64,000 bases of DNA from Membranihabitans marinus (GCF_019802045.1 NZ_JAHVHU010000008.1:124001-188000); one strand, 5' to 3'. Shown: positions 1 to 9,195, counted from the stretch's first letter. Translations and numbers: made by a program. The notes: generated from the sequence alone by a model not told the origin.

Positions 1-166
1 CTGAGGTTGGGTTTAGAAGTCCGACGAGTATCTTCAGTAGTACGGTCTTTCCAGCCCCACTTTTACCAATGATTAAGTTGTTCTTTCCGGATTCAAAAAC
101 GATTGAGATGTCCTTAAGAACTTCTGTTTCGTCAAAACTTTTAAATATGTTTTCGCAACGAATCAT
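1..166 (-). CDS. mlaF: ABC transporter ATPase, MlaF-like (N-terminal part)
   Basis: Only the first 55 codons lie in the window; the rest runs off the left edge. The translation begins MIRCENIFKSF and contains a Walker A motif GKSGAGKT, so it is an ABC ATPase. The MlaE-type permease gene ends 22 bases upstream on the same strand, which makes this the likely MlaF subunit that drives phospholipid movement between the inner and outer membrane. The signature motif and Walker B are outside the window, so the subfamily assignment rests on the neighbour. Confidence 0.85.
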   Translation of the reverse strand, partial: MIRCENIFKSFDETEVLKDISIVFESGKNNLIIGKSGAGKTVLLKILVGLLNPTS

Positions 167-188
167 AACTTTCTTTTTTAAAGCCGTT

Positions 189-935
189 TCAGGTGGTAAG
201 CATTAGTACAATGATATAATCAGCAAGAAGAATCATCACATCACTGATCACAACGGCATTGGTGCTTGCTTTTCCGAGCTCAATGGATCCACCTTCTACA
301 TAATATCCCTGATAGCATGAAACAGAGGTCAATATAAAAGCAAATACCAGTGCTTTTATAAGCATCATCACCACATTAAATGGGACAAAAAACGACCGCA
401 ATCCTTTGATGTAATCCAGATTGGTCAGATCACCAAACGGAACTGAAGCAATGTATCCCCCAATGATACTTACAAAGGCGCCAATGCTGACAAGGATGGG
501 TATGATTACCACAGCTGCGATGATCTTTGGCAAGATCAGATAGCTGGCGGTATTCACCCCCATGACTTCCATGGCATCAATGTGCTCTTTCTGTCGCATT
601 CCTCCGATTTCGGAAGCCATGTTTGATCCGACTTTGCCTGCTAATACCAAACCTGTAAAGGTGGGAGCTAATTCGATGATCGTCATATCTCTTACAATAT
701 AGCCAATGTAGTATTTCGGTATAAATGTTCCCCCTATCTGATAGCTAAATTGTACAGCAGACACAGCTCCTATAAATACAGAAATGAGTACAACGATGGT
801 TACTGATCCCACGCCGATGTCGTACATCTGACGAACCGTCTCTTTCCAGTACATTCGGAAATTGGAGGGCTTTCGCAGCGTAGATCCCAGCATCACAAAA
901 TATCGACCAGTATGGAATAGCAAAGGTTTTATCAT
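189..935 (-). CDS. mlaE: MlaE-family ABC permease
   Basis: Integral membrane permease of the MlaE (YrbE) family, the membrane subunit of a lipid-transport ABC system paired with the ATPase just downstream. Visible family features are the N-terminal amphipathic stretch, the first hydrophobic segment VTIVVLISVFIGAVSAVQF, a conserved EIGGMR near a KVGSNMASE stretch, and three further membrane segments to the C-terminus. The ATG at 935 starts MIKPLLFHTG; an in-frame GTG at 974 would add 13 residues, but they do not resemble the family N-terminus. It is divergent from the SDR gene, with 73 bases between the starts. No MCE/MlaD gene is visible, but it may lie beyond the left edge. Confidence 0.9.
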   Translation of the reverse strand: MIKPLLFHTGRYFVMLGSTLRKPSNFRMYWKETVRQMYDIGVGSVTIVVLISVFIGAVSAVQFSYQIGGTFIPKYYIGYIVRDMTIIELAPTFTGLVLAGKVGSNMASEIGGMRQKEHIDAMEVMGVNTASYLILPKIIAAVVIIPILVSIGAFVSIIGGYIASVPFGDLTNLDYIKGLRSFFVPFNVVMMLIKALVFAFILTSVSCYQGYYVEGGSIELGKASTNAVVISDVMILLADYIIVLMLTT

Positions 936-1008
936 GGGAGTGTAAATATCACAAAATATTCTATATTTGATCACATCCGAATGGAATAAACTAATAAAAA
1001 AACGAATA

Positions 1009-1710
1009 ATGGTGGTTGTTATTACAGGGGCAACGAAAGGAATAGGACGGGCTATTGCGCATACTTTATCGGAAAATGGCCATCAATTGGCATTGTGTGC
1101 ACGCACTGAGGCTGATCTGATAAAAGTAAAGAATGAGATATTGGATCGGGGAAAATCCAAATTAGTTTATATACAAGCTTTTGACATACGAGACCGGGAT
1201 GCTATCGATGATTTTGGGCGGTCTGTTTTGCAAAAATTTGGATCTGTGGATGTACTGGTCAACAATACGGGTGTTTTTGTACCCGGCATGATCGTAGATG
1301 AAAAGCCAGAGACTTTCGATCGGGTTCTGGAGACCAATTTGCACAGTGCCTATTTTATGACAAAGACATTCTTACCCGAAATGGTTAAACGAAAAGCAGG
1401 TCATATCATCAATCTTTGCTCAGTAGCTAGTATTCAAGGCACCGTCAACGGTGGAAGTTATGCCATTTCGAAACATGCTTTACTGGGATTTGGGAAAACA
1501 CTGAGAGCGGAAGTCCGGGAATTCGGGATTCGGGTTACAAATATTTTACCAGGACCAACCTGGAGCCACAGCTGGGAAGGTATGGATTACCCGAAGCATC
1601 GATTAATGGATAATCAGGAGGTAGCTGCTGTCATAAAGACTGCAATTGATTTGGCCCCGAATGCGGTCATGGAAGAAGTAGTTCTCAGACCAGTACAGGG
1701 AGATTTGTGA
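1009..1710 (+). CDS. SDR-family NAD(P)-dependent oxidoreductase
   Basis: Classical short-chain dehydrogenase/reductase of 233 residues. From the ATG at 1009 it shows the Rossmann glycine motif TGATKGIG (residues 6-13), NNTG in place of the usual NNAG (85-88), a conserved Asn110, Ser138 and YxxxK (Tyr151, Lys155). The catalytic Asn-Ser-Tyr-Lys set is therefore intact. The length and PGPTWS loop fit the 3-oxoacyl-ACP reductase-like/YdfG-like SDRs, but the substrate cannot be told. An in-frame TTG at 967 was rejected because the fold begins exactly at MVVVITGATKG. Gene stands alone between mlaE (divergent) and a lipoprotein gene. Confidence 0.9.
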   Translation: MVVVITGATKGIGRAIAHTLSENGHQLALCARTEADLIKVKNEILDRGKSKLVYIQAFDIRDRDAIDDFGRSVLQKFGSVDVLVNNTGVFVPGMIVDEKPETFDRVLETNLHSAYFMTKTFLPEMVKRKAGHIINLCSVASIQGTVNGGSYAISKHALLGFGKTLRAEVREFGIRVTNILPGPTWSHSWEGMDYPKHRLMDNQEVAAVIKTAIDLAPNAVMEEVVLRPVQGDL

Positions 1711-1801
1711 TTTTAGTTAAATGTTATTTTAAAAAAAACATGCATTGCACGCATTAATTTGTAGTATTAGACCCTGAAGTTGATTACAAAATGGATCGAA
1801 T

Positions 1802-2749
1802 ATGAATCGACATACCGCGTTTTTGAGTAGTATTATTTTTATTCTTATTTGGCTTCAGGCTTGTGAGACTGGTCAGACGCCGACTTTACTTAGAGACTCC
1901 ATCCATGCTGTCCTCGATTCTGTGGAGGGAGATTTTGCGATAGCTTATATGGACATGCAAACCGGCGATACGATATCACTTCAGGCCAATGAGGTGTTTC
2001 ATGCGGCGAGTACTATGAAAACACCGGTCATGATAGAAGCCTATAAACAGCGAAAAGAACAAGGTCAAAAAATGACGGATTCCATTGTTGTTTACAATAA
2101 ATTTTACAGCATTGTCGATAAAAGTGAGTATCACCTTACGCCTGAGAACGATAGTGATCCAGAGCTTTATGACCTTCTCAATCAAAAAATAAGTTGGGTG
2201 GATTTGATTGATCGTATGATCACCCGAAGTAGTAATCTGGCTACCAATATTCTTATAGACCAACTAGGTGCTGAGAATGTGACCAAAAGCATGCGCCGCC
2301 TGGGAGCCAATAAAATCCAGGTATTGCGTGGAGTGGAAGATCTCAAAGCTTATGAAGCGGGATTAAGTAATACCACGACAGCACTGGACCTGTTGCATAT
2401 TTATGAAAAATTAGCTCAATACCAAGTGGTGGACTCTTCGAGTAGTCAGGCTATGATAGATGTATTGCTTAACCAGGAATTTAACACGTTAATTCCAGCG
2501 CCTTTACCTGATGTGGTTCAGGTGGCTCATAAGACGGGGTCTATTACCGGGGTACACCACGACTCTGGCATTATCATTCTTCCGGATGGACGAAAATATG
2601 TGTTGGTGATGCTCTCTAAAAACGTAAGCGATATGGAAAAAGCTGACCAGGCGATGGTTGAAGTGTCCAGGCTTATCTATGACCATTTTATTAATCTACA
2701 CACCCGGTCTGGGAAATCGGATCAAGCTATTACAGATAAGAGTAATTGA
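1802..2749 (+). CDS. Class A beta-lactamase-like serine hydrolase lipoprotein
   Basis: A 315-residue exported protein with a lipoprotein signal (lipobox LQAC, Cys21). The active-site motifs of the class A beta-lactamase / penicillin-interacting fold are all present and correctly spaced: STMK (Ser70, Lys73), SSN (143-145) and KTG (244-246). An omega-loop glutamate is plausible in GVED (177-180) but cannot be proved without an alignment. The protein could be a lipid-anchored beta-lactamase or a peptidase acting on peptidoglycan; the sequence does not decide. Ends just before the convergent dioxygenase gene. Confidence 0.85.
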   Translation: MNRHTAFLSSIIFILIWLQACETGQTPTLLRDSIHAVLDSVEGDFAIAYMDMQTGDTISLQANEVFHAASTMKTPVMIEAYKQRKEQGQKMTDSIVVYNKFYSIVDKSEYHLTPENDSDPELYDLLNQKISWVDLIDRMITRSSNLATNILIDQLGAENVTKSMRRLGANKIQVLRGVEDLKAYEAGLSNTTTALDLLHIYEKLAQYQVVDSSSSQAMIDVLLNQEFNTLIPAPLPDVVQVAHKTGSITGVHHDSGIIILPDGRKYVLVMLSKNVSDMEKADQAMVEVSRLIYDHFINLHTRSGKSDQAITDKSN

Positions 2750-2775
2750 GTGCATGCGTTCTCAAACGGGTTCCT

Positions 2776-3729
2776 TTATTTTTTCAGGCCTATTTCTCGA
2801 AGTCGTTCATCAAGGAATGCTCCGGCAGTTGTAGGCGGATACTTGGCTGTTTCTCCTTCAGGAATACATTGGTCCAGGGATGTAAGATCCATTTCTGCTA
2901 TAGGATGCAGAAAAAACGGGATAGACAAACGAGGAATGTGCCATTCTTCACGGGGTGGATTAACCACACGATGGGTCGTTGATTTGAGATAATCATTGGA
3001 CAGACGCGAAAGCATATCCCCTACATTGATAGCGATCTCATCTTCCGAGGGCAGCACAGGCATCCATTCATTTTGCTGATTCAGGAGTTGAAGTCCACCT
3101 GCTGATGCCCCAACCAGCAGGGTGATCAGATTAATGTCTTCGTGTTCCTCTGCGCGAACGGCAGATTTTGGGTCCGTCTTGATCGGTGGATAGTAAATCG
3201 ATCTGAGGATACTATTGCCTTCCCGGATAAGATCATTGAAGTAATTTTCGGGGAGATTGAGATAAAGAGCGATAGCCTGTAGAAGTGATTGGCCGGCGTT
3301 TTCAAAAGCTTTGAACAATTCCATCCCGCTTTCAGTGAACTGCTCGACCTCAGTGACACGGATGTTGTCCGGATACGTTTCTTTCTTCGGATGATCGTCG
3401 GCAACTTCCTGGCCGATCTGAAAAAACTCTTTTAGGTCAGGAACATCAGCGTGTTTGGCGTGCTCTGTCCCAAACGATGTGTAACCTCGTTGACCAGCCA
3501 GTTTTTTGATCTCATATCGCCGTTTGGTGGCTTTCGGTAGTTTGAAAAATGCTTCTGACTTTTGGTAGAACCGGGAGATTAATTCCTGGGAAATTCCGTG
3601 GTCTTTGATGATTACAAAGCCCCATTTATGAAAAGCTTTTCCGAGATCTTGAACAAATTTCTGTTTTTTATCATCATTTCCTTGTGTGAAATCTTCCAAT
3701 GAAATTCGTGGTAGTAATTTTTCAGGCAT
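2776..3729 (-). CDS. Fe(II)/2-oxoglutarate dioxygenase (isopenicillin N synthase family)
   Basis: A 317-residue oxygenase of the isopenicillin-N-synthase/2OG-Fe(II) family. The iron triad is visible as HxD (His196, Asp198 in EEHEDIN) and His253 (TTHRVVNP), followed by the co-substrate site RxS (Arg267, Ser269 in PRLSIPFF). The N-terminal DIOX_N region reads GFVIIKDHGI, typical of the family. The ATG at 3729 (MPEKLLPRISLEDF) matches the usual N-terminus; an ATG at 3771 would add 14 residues. The substrate is unknown: plant ACC-oxidase-like and bacterial amino-acid or ethylene-type enzymes share this layout. Convergent with the lipoprotein gene at 1802. Confidence 0.88.
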   Translation of the reverse strand: MPEKLLPRISLEDFTQGNDDKKQKFVQDLGKAFHKWGFVIIKDHGISQELISRFYQKSEAFFKLPKATKRRYEIKKLAGQRGYTSFGTEHAKHADVPDLKEFFQIGQEVADDHPKKETYPDNIRVTEVEQFTESGMELFKAFENAGQSLLQAIALYLNLPENYFNDLIREGNSILRSIYYPPIKTDPKSAVRAEEHEDINLITLLVGASAGGLQLLNQQNEWMPVLPSEDEIAINVGDMLSRLSNDYLKSTTHRVVNPPREEWHIPRLSIPFFLHPIAEMDLTSLDQCIPEGETAKYPPTTAGAFLDERLREIGLKK

Positions 3730-3829
3730 TCTTTTTGGTATTAGGTGTATTTGTTGTAGGAATAAGGTCATACCTTATTTATCTATGCAGCGGTTAATAT
3801 ACAAAATCTGGACTGAAGCACCGAGGAAA

Positions 3830-4867
3830 TTATTGAGGCCGGTTTGGTTTGTATTTGGATCTGTCCATAATAGACTGAAAGTCCGTATTATCTGCCAATT
3901 CTTTTAATGTGACATCCGGATGGTGATTCATATAAGATTCCACAATGCGATAGCCAATCCAATTTGCTATCCGCCCGGGCGCTTCCTGAGGTAAACCAGG
4001 GGTATTCGGAGCTGGGTCTGTAAATTTTTTAAATTTTCTTTGGTCCGATTCATAAAAGTATCCCAGGTCAAGCAACCAGGACCATATATTGAGTTCATTG
4101 TCCTGAACCCACTCCATTTGTTCGGGGGTATACAAACAAATCTTGTGCATCGGACTATCCGGCAAAAGCATTGAAGTAAGGTATATTATTTTGCCATTCC
4201 GGATCATAAAATCCAACATATTTCCTTTGCTTACCGAGGGAAGGAGTCCTTGTGTCAGTGTCCGAATGGCTTTGGATACCATGAATTCACTGCTCATGGT
4301 TTTACGTAAGTATGCAGAAAAGACCGCCGGGTCGTAATACGGATAATCCTCCCCCAAGAAAAAATCCAGTCCGATCGCCAAAACCCGATGGTCGACGGTG
4401 AAGGTCCCCAATCCAAACTCGGAAACATAGGTGAAAACCTTGGGAACCGGTTGCTCAGGGAAATAGTTTTGATAATACCCAAAAGCCAGGCCCAGTTCGT
4501 TTTCCATCTGTCGTAGGTCTGGAAAGAGTATTCGACTGGTATCTATCAGGTGTTGGATAGCTGGTGCGGCGCAGTAATTGCGGATCAATTCATTCAGCTG
4601 GATAGACTCGGTGTTCCGTGGAAAAATCACCTGGTTGAAAAACACATCGGTGAAGATCGGGTATTTATCTAATAAATCTTCCAATAATTGATTATCCGAT
4701 TGTTCTGCAGTTTTGCAGAGCTCCTGATCAAACCGTACGATTTTTATTTCTTTGGCCGAGACGGGTGGTGTGGACCGGGATGCAGTGTTCTCTTCTGAAC
4801 AAGACAAAATGATAACAAACAACGGGATTAACCCCAGAAACGATACTATTTTTCGAAAACCAGGCAT
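3830..4867 (-). CDS. gldB: GldB-type gliding motility lipoprotein
   Basis: A 345-residue lipoprotein (lipobox ending at Cys23) with the look of GldB, a protein essential for gliding in Flavobacterium and widespread in Bacteroidota. Supporting stretches are KIVRFDQEL after the signal, YPIFTDVFFNQV, a GLDFFLGEDYPYY segment and FTDPAPNTPGLPQEAPGR followed by GYRIVESYM. The family is predicted to be peptidase-like, but its biochemical role is not settled. It is divergent from the barrel protein gene, with 185 bases between the starts. In the same organism PorX (31926-33476) supports a type IX secretion system. Confidence 0.85.
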   Translation of the reverse strand: MPGFRKIVSFLGLIPLFVIILSCSEENTASRSTPPVSAKEIKIVRFDQELCKTAEQSDNQLLEDLLDKYPIFTDVFFNQVIFPRNTESIQLNELIRNYCAAPAIQHLIDTSRILFPDLRQMENELGLAFGYYQNYFPEQPVPKVFTYVSEFGLGTFTVDHRVLAIGLDFFLGEDYPYYDPAVFSAYLRKTMSSEFMVSKAIRTLTQGLLPSVSKGNMLDFMIRNGKIIYLTSMLLPDSPMHKICLYTPEQMEWVQDNELNIWSWLLDLGYFYESDQRKFKKFTDPAPNTPGLPQEAPGRIANWIGYRIVESYMNHHPDVTLKELADNTDFQSIMDRSKYKPNRPQ

Positions 4868-4908
4868 AAAAAAATTAAAAAAACTGTTTGATATTTCCTT
4901 CCTGATGA

Positions 4909-4916
4909 CAAACGTA
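4909..4916 (-). promoter_or_regulatory. Possible -7 element for gldB (TACGTTTG)
   Basis: Read on the minus strand this is TACGTTTG, a match to the Bacteroidota TAnnTTTG element, 42 bases before the gldB start. The closest upstream TTG lies about 27 bases away, longer than the usual 19-21, so the promoter is only partly supported. Confidence 0.35.
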
Positions 4917-4961
4917 CAGAGGCGGTAATGATTGCAGGATGACCAAAAAAAAATGTTGTTT

Positions 4962-4969
4962 TAAATTTG
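4962..4969 (+). promoter_or_regulatory. Possible -7 element for the barrel gene (TAAATTTG)
   Basis: TAAATTTG matches TAnnTTTG and would give a leader of about 75 bases to the ATG at 5053. A TTG at 4932-4934 is spaced 27 bases away, too far for a good -33 element. Confidence 0.3.
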
Positions 4970-5052
4970 TATTTTTTCTATATCCTGAATTTATGACATC
5001 AAATGGGAATAAAATTTTTATATTGTCTTCGATATTTAAGTAATCCACAAGC

Positions 5053-5814
5053 ATGAATCACAAGTACATCATCGGGTTGATTTTCCTATTATTTTTACTA
5101 TCAGGAAGTGTATCCGGACAACAGTTAGATGATAAAGAACTGGATTTTCACCTGTCGCCAACGTTTAGTCGACTGAATAGTTCGAGTGATTATATCGATG
5201 CAAATGGTGTTAATCTTGGCATCAAGCTGGGTGCAACGGTTAACTTCAAATTTGCGGATTGGGTTGGTCTGGCTACCGGATTGGATTTTACATTGTGGTC
5301 CGGAGGCCAATTATTGTACCGGAAAGGAGGGAATTTTTTACCAAAATCCAAATTATCCAATCCCGATTTGAATAAAGGAGATAAACCACTGCCGGATAAC
5401 ACAAACATCCGGTACACGATTAATTATATTGAAATTCCTGCCGGCTTGCAATTTCAATTTCCGGTGGCATACAACGTAAATGTTTTTGCCAGAATTCCTG
5501 TAATTACGCTGGGTGTACGGAACCGGGCACGAGGCAATATAGAAGCCGGAAGTATTTTGCTTGAAAAGGAGAAAATTGGAAAAGATTTAAGTTTTTTTAA
5601 TTTTATGTGGGGCATGGCCTTGGGAACTCAGTTTGAACGGTGGAATAAGGATCTAAGCCTTATGATATTTATAAACACTGGACTGGTTGACGTGACCCGC
5701 AATAAAGGGACCCAGGTGATTGATGTGGAAGGGGGCGGGATGAAAACCATTAAAGAAGACTCCAAAGGCGCGCTCAACCAATTTGGAATCCAATTAGCTG
5801 TGAAAATTCAATAA
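5053..5814 (+). CDS. Outer-membrane beta-barrel protein, PorT-like family
   Basis: A 253-residue exported protein. It begins with a clear signal peptide (MNHKYIIGLIFLLFLLSG, cleavage likely near SVSG-QQ), then has alternating aromatic/polar strands such as NLGIKLGATVNFKFADWVG and INYIEIPAGLQFQFP. This is the usual pattern of small outer-membrane barrels of the PorT/OmpX-like type in Bacteroidota. The last residues (LNQFGIQLAVKIQ) resemble a barrel-closing strand. It lies 9 bases before nadC and may be cotranscribed with it, but no functional link is evident. Confidence 0.75.
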   Translation: MNHKYIIGLIFLLFLLSGSVSGQQLDDKELDFHLSPTFSRLNSSSDYIDANGVNLGIKLGATVNFKFADWVGLATGLDFTLWSGGQLLYRKGGNFLPKSKLSNPDLNKGDKPLPDNTNIRYTINYIEIPAGLQFQFPVAYNVNVFARIPVITLGVRNRARGNIEAGSILLEKEKIGKDLSFFNFMWGMALGTQFERWNKDLSLMIFINTGLVDVTRNKGTQVIDVEGGGMKTIKEDSKGALNQFGIQLAVKIQ

Positions 5815-5823
5815 CCATATAGT

Positions 5824-6687
5824 ATGATATTAGATCAAGATGTTGGCACTGAATTGCAGACCTTTGTGGTCCGGGGACTAAAAGAAGATGTCGGGGATGG
5901 AGATCATACCTCCAGAGCATGCGTACCTGAGGACCAAAGATCCAAAGCACATTTGCTGGTCAAAGAAAATTGTGTCTTGTCCGGTATGGAAGTGGCTAAA
6001 GAGATGATCCGGTTCGTAGATGAAAAAGCAGATATTCAGACCGTCATGAAGGATGGTGAATTAGCCAAATCAGGTGAGGTGGCGATGTATGTAACCATGA
6101 ATACAAGAGCACTGCTGAAAATCGAACGATTGCTGCTCAATACCGTTCAGCGAATGTGCGGAATATCTACCATGAGCAGAAAATATGCGAATGCGGTGGA
6201 GGACTTCGATGTGAAAATATTGGATACCCGAAAAACGACGCCGCAGATGCGGTTTCTTGAAAAAGAGGCGGTTCGCATCGGGGGATGTACGAATTACCGG
6301 AGTGGTTTGTACGACCGGATAATGATCAAGGATAATCATATCGATGCAGCAGGATCAATGCGCAATGCCTTGCATGCGGTACACGATTATCTGAAAAAAA
6401 AGAATCTTAATCTATTGATTACTGTAGAGGTCCGCAGTTTTTCGGAACTAAATGAAGCGATCGTGGTAGGCGGGTTCCAACGGATTATGCTGGATAATTT
6501 TAGTGTGACTGAAATGCGGGAAGCGGTAAGTCAGATTGATGGACGGTATGAAGTGGAAGCTTCCGGGGGCATTACCTATTCTGATTTGGTACCCGTCGCC
6601 AGAACCGGTGTGGATTTTATATCAGTGGGTGCCTTAACTCATGGAGTAAAAGCGGTGGATTTAAGCTTGAAAATATTAGAAGCTTAA
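5824..6687 (+). CDS. nadC: Nicotinate-nucleotide diphosphorylase (carboxylating)
   Basis: Quinolinate phosphoribosyltransferase, which converts quinolinate and PRPP to nicotinate mononucleotide, CO2 and pyrophosphate in de novo NAD synthesis. The 287 residues match the family in length. Key stretches are EDVGDGDHTS, the LNTVQRMCGIST motif, ILDTRKTTPQMRFLEKEAV with the RKTTP phosphate loop, GGCTNYRSGLYDRIMIKDNH and the C-terminal VEASGGI...GVDFISVGALTH. nadA, the preceding step, lies 2.6 kb away on the other strand. nadB is not in the window. Confidence 0.97.
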   Translation: MILDQDVGTELQTFVVRGLKEDVGDGDHTSRACVPEDQRSKAHLLVKENCVLSGMEVAKEMIRFVDEKADIQTVMKDGELAKSGEVAMYVTMNTRALLKIERLLLNTVQRMCGISTMSRKYANAVEDFDVKILDTRKTTPQMRFLEKEAVRIGGCTNYRSGLYDRIMIKDNHIDAAGSMRNALHAVHDYLKKKNLNLLITVEVRSFSELNEAIVVGGFQRIMLDNFSVTEMREAVSQIDGRYEVEASGGITYSDLVPVARTGVDFISVGALTHGVKAVDLSLKILEA

Positions 6688-7020
6688 AGACACAAGGTGA
6701 AAGCTCAAAAGTGAAAGTTGAAAGCAAATAAGTCCAAAGGAGAAAGGTTGCACGTACTATAATCACGATATAGCAGGACGGGCTCTGCCAGCATCTGGAA
6801 TAAAATGGATTTTGGAGAGAAGTTGATTTTATTATTGTAATTGTTCTATGTGGTACAGACTGACCTGTGTTTTACTTCAAAGTACTATTTCAGACGCAGG
6901 AAAGCAATGACGCGCAAAGCAAGAAAGCTCAAAGTAGCCGGAGCTTTCAGCGCCGGACATGATTTATTTTCCAAAAGCCAAATGCTTTTGTTACATTAAC
7001 TCAAACTCTGACCGAAACTG
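6688..7020. other. Intergenic, 333 bp, with a palindromic dispersed repeat
   Basis: No gene is visible. The left part has a low-complexity run of GTGAAAG/GAGAAAGG words, as also seen after the gene ending at 60025. The right part carries a 29-bp palindromic repeat (see 6972-7000). nadC and the monooxygenase gene converge here. Confidence 0.7.
6972..7000. repeat. Dispersed 29-bp palindromic repeat, copy 1
   Basis: The unit is a hairpin CAAAAGC...GCTTTTG followed by TACATTAAC. A second copy lies at 51758-51786; 26 of 29 positions agree. The 25 bases to the left are also loosely similar (CGGAC, then GAT..ATT). It is 20 bases from the stop of the convergent monooxygenase gene. Confidence 0.7.
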
Positions 7021-8010
7021 CTATTGCATCTCCTTCAACAAGGAATAAGAATGAAGCCGAGCCTCATGATCAAATATGTGTGAGACCACCATCAATTCAT
7101 CGGCTGCTGTGGCATCCACAAAATCATTAATTTGTTTTTCAACCGTATCAGAGTCCCCGATAAATGAATATTTCGTCATTTGATCCATGGCTGCCTGTGC
7201 AGCTAATGGCATCTCAAAATCAGGATCCGGGGGTTGTAAGGGTGACCGGTTGCCTGTAATGATCCCTATGAAAAGTTTTTGAGCAGAGGTTGCCAGTAAT
7301 TCAGCTTCTTCTTGTGAATCGGATAGTATTACATTGACGCACGGCATAAAGAATGGTTCACTAAGCTGTGCTGATGGTTGAAAATCGGCGCGGTAGATGG
7401 ATGCTGCTTCGTGCAGCTGACGAGGTGCGAAGTGACTGGCAAAGGCATAGGGGAGACCCATAGCTGCTGCCAAACGGGCACTATCGGTACTCGAACCAAG
7501 AATCCAGATCGGAATGTCGAGACCTTCTCCCGGAATGGCCCGGACCTTTGCTCCTTTATTATCTGCAGATAAATAGGTTTGTATTTCCCGAACACTTTGT
7601 GGAAACCGATGGGCGGATTGTTCATCTCTGCGCAGTGCATAGGCCGTCAGCGGATCTGTGCCGGGAGCGCGACCCAATCCCAGGTCGATCCGTCCCGGAT
7701 AGATGGATTCAAGGGTTCCGATTTGTTCAGCGACCACCAGTGGCGCGTGATTGGGTAGCATTATACCCCCAGAACCGACCCGGATGGAGGAGGTATTGGC
7801 AGCGATAAAACCCATAAGCACTGTGGTGGCCGAACTCGCGACGCTGTCCATATTATGATGTTCCGCAACCCAGAAACGGTGATACTCCTGGTTTTCCGCA
7901 TTTTGCGCTAGATCCACGCTGTTTTTAAAAGACAATGCCGGTGATCCTCCTTCTGTGATCACTGCCAGATCCAAAATGGAAATGGGTATTTTTGAAAATG
8001 ATTTGTTCAT
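7021..8010 (-). CDS. LLM-class flavin-dependent oxidoreductase
   Basis: A 329-residue luciferase-like monooxygenase of the MsnO8/alkanal-monooxygenase-like group (YhbW type). Family stretches are [34 protein letters not shown]-like [22 protein letters not shown] and a C-terminal [13 protein letters not shown]. These form a TIM barrel that binds FMN; an electron-donating flavin reductase would be needed but is not nearby. The substrate is unknown. The ATG at 8010 ([16 protein letters not shown]) fits the family; an in-frame GTG at 8025 is weaker. Confidence 0.9.
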   Translation of the reverse strand: MNKSFSKIPISILDLAVITEGGSPALSFKNSVDLAQNAENQEYHRFWVAEHHNMDSVASSATTVLMGFIAANTSSIRVGSGGIMLPNHAPLVVAEQIGTLESIYPGRIDLGLGRAPGTDPLTAYALRRDEQSAHRFPQSVREIQTYLSADNKGAKVRAIPGEGLDIPIWILGSSTDSARLAAAMGLPYAFASHFAPRQLHEAASIYRADFQPSAQLSEPFFMPCVNVILSDSQEEAELLATSAQKLFIGIITGNRSPLQPPDPDFEMPLAAQAAMDQMTKYSFIGDSDTVEKQINDFVDATAADELMVVSHIFDHEARLHSYSLLKEMQ

Positions 8011-8143
8011 AATAGTTAAATGCACAAACCAATATCTTGTTGAGAAATTCCGGATTATTTTACTACCAGCTAATCAAATCCGACCTTTCCATGGTCGTAA
8101 CGTTTAGTGATGTCCAAACCCCAAACTACGATCGGCGGAAGCC

Positions 8144-8223
8144 CTCAAACCACAAATTGCCCCAGGCTTCAAACCACAAACGCACGCACTGCTCAAACCC
8201 CAAACTGCCCCAGGCCTCAAACC
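8144..8223. repeat. Two-copy direct repeat (32 bp, spacing 48)
   Basis: Copies at 8144-8175 and 8192-8223 differ at three positions; each contains TGCCCCAGGC flanked on both sides by TCAAACC. Partial copies of the CAAACCCCAAACT word begin near 8114. The array ends directly before the stop codon of the PfkB kinase gene on the minus strand. Confidence 0.8.
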
Positions 8224-8227
8224 CTAT

Positions 8228-9148
8228 TCAGGCTTCGATATTAATCTTCGATAATTCAATGAGGTCCTTCACTCTTGTTTTTATCATCTCTGGGGTGAGG
8301 CTTTGCAATTTTTTAATCGAATAATCTTCTACACAAAAGGAACCCATAGCTGCGCCATATATTAAGGACATTTTCATGTGTTCAAAGCTAACATCGCCCT
8401 GGCTGGCCAGATAGCCCATCATCCCGCCGGCAAACGAGTCACCGGCTCCGGTTGGGTCCGTAATTTCGGCCAGTGGGAGGGCAGGAGCGAAAAACATATC
8501 GTCTTTGCTAAATAGTAAAGCGCCGTGTTCCCCTTTTTTGATAATCAGATACTGGAGACCATATTCCAGGATGCGATCTGCTGCCCGCAAAAGATTGTAT
8601 TCTCCGCTCAGTAGCCGGGCTTCTTCATCATTAATACTCAGTACATCGACTTTTCGGATGGTATCTATCAGTGCGTCCCGGGCGATATCGATCCAAAAAT
8701 TCATGGTATCCATGACAATCAGCTTTGGTTTTTTGGTCATCTGTCCAATGACTTGTTGTTGGATTTCTGGGGTCAGGTTACCCAACATTAAATACTCACT
8801 TTTTTTGTAGTGCTCAGGTAACTTCGGGTCAAAGTCATCGAGAACATTTAGATCGGTGGCCAAAGTTGTCCGGTCAATCATGTTTTTGTCATATTCTCCT
8901 TTCCAATAAAAGGATTTTCCTCCTTTGACAATTTCGATCCCACTTACATCGATCCCACGGCTGGTCATTTTTTTCATCTCTGCCTCGGGCCAGTCGTTCC
9001 CAATGATGGAGACCAATTGAATATGCTGGTACAAATAAGAAGCGGCCCAGCCAGCAAAAGTAGCGGCCCCACCAATAACTTTGTCTACTTCTCCGTATGG
9101 TGTTTTTACAGAATCAAAGGCAACGGTCCCTATAATAGTCAAACTCAT
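8228..9148 (-). CDS. PfkB-family sugar/nucleoside kinase
   Basis: A 306-residue ribokinase-fold kinase. The first PfkB signature appears as VIGGAATFAGWAASYL near the N-terminus, and the second as TDPTGAGDSFAGGMMGYLA, where the GAGD aspartate is the catalytic base. The substrate is not determined; the length and spacing suit adenosine-kinase or ribokinase relatives. A terminator between nadA and this gene (9196-9233) implies that it is transcribed from its own promoter, which I could not identify. Confidence 0.88.
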   Translation of the reverse strand: MSLTIIGTVAFDSVKTPYGEVDKVIGGAATFAGWAASYLYQHIQLVSIIGNDWPEAEMKKMTSRGIDVSGIEIVKGGKSFYWKGEYDKNMIDRTTLATDLNVLDDFDPKLPEHYKKSEYLMLGNLTPEIQQQVIGQMTKKPKLIVMDTMNFWIDIARDALIDTIRKVDVLSINDEEARLLSGEYNLLRAADRILEYGLQYLIIKKGEHGALLFSKDDMFFAPALPLAEITDPTGAGDSFAGGMMGYLASQGDVSFEHMKMSLIYGAAMGSFCVEDYSIKKLQSLTPEMIKTRVKDLIELSKINIEA

Positions 9149-9195
9149 AAAAAGTGTGTTTATCCATGGGTATATTTTCCCTGGAATTGTGTGAT

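Noticed and set aside
6690-6731. GTGAAAG/GAGAAAGG low-complexity run as a functional element
   Set aside because: Similar words occur near 35030 and 60014 after gene ends, but they are too simple to align and show no defined ends.
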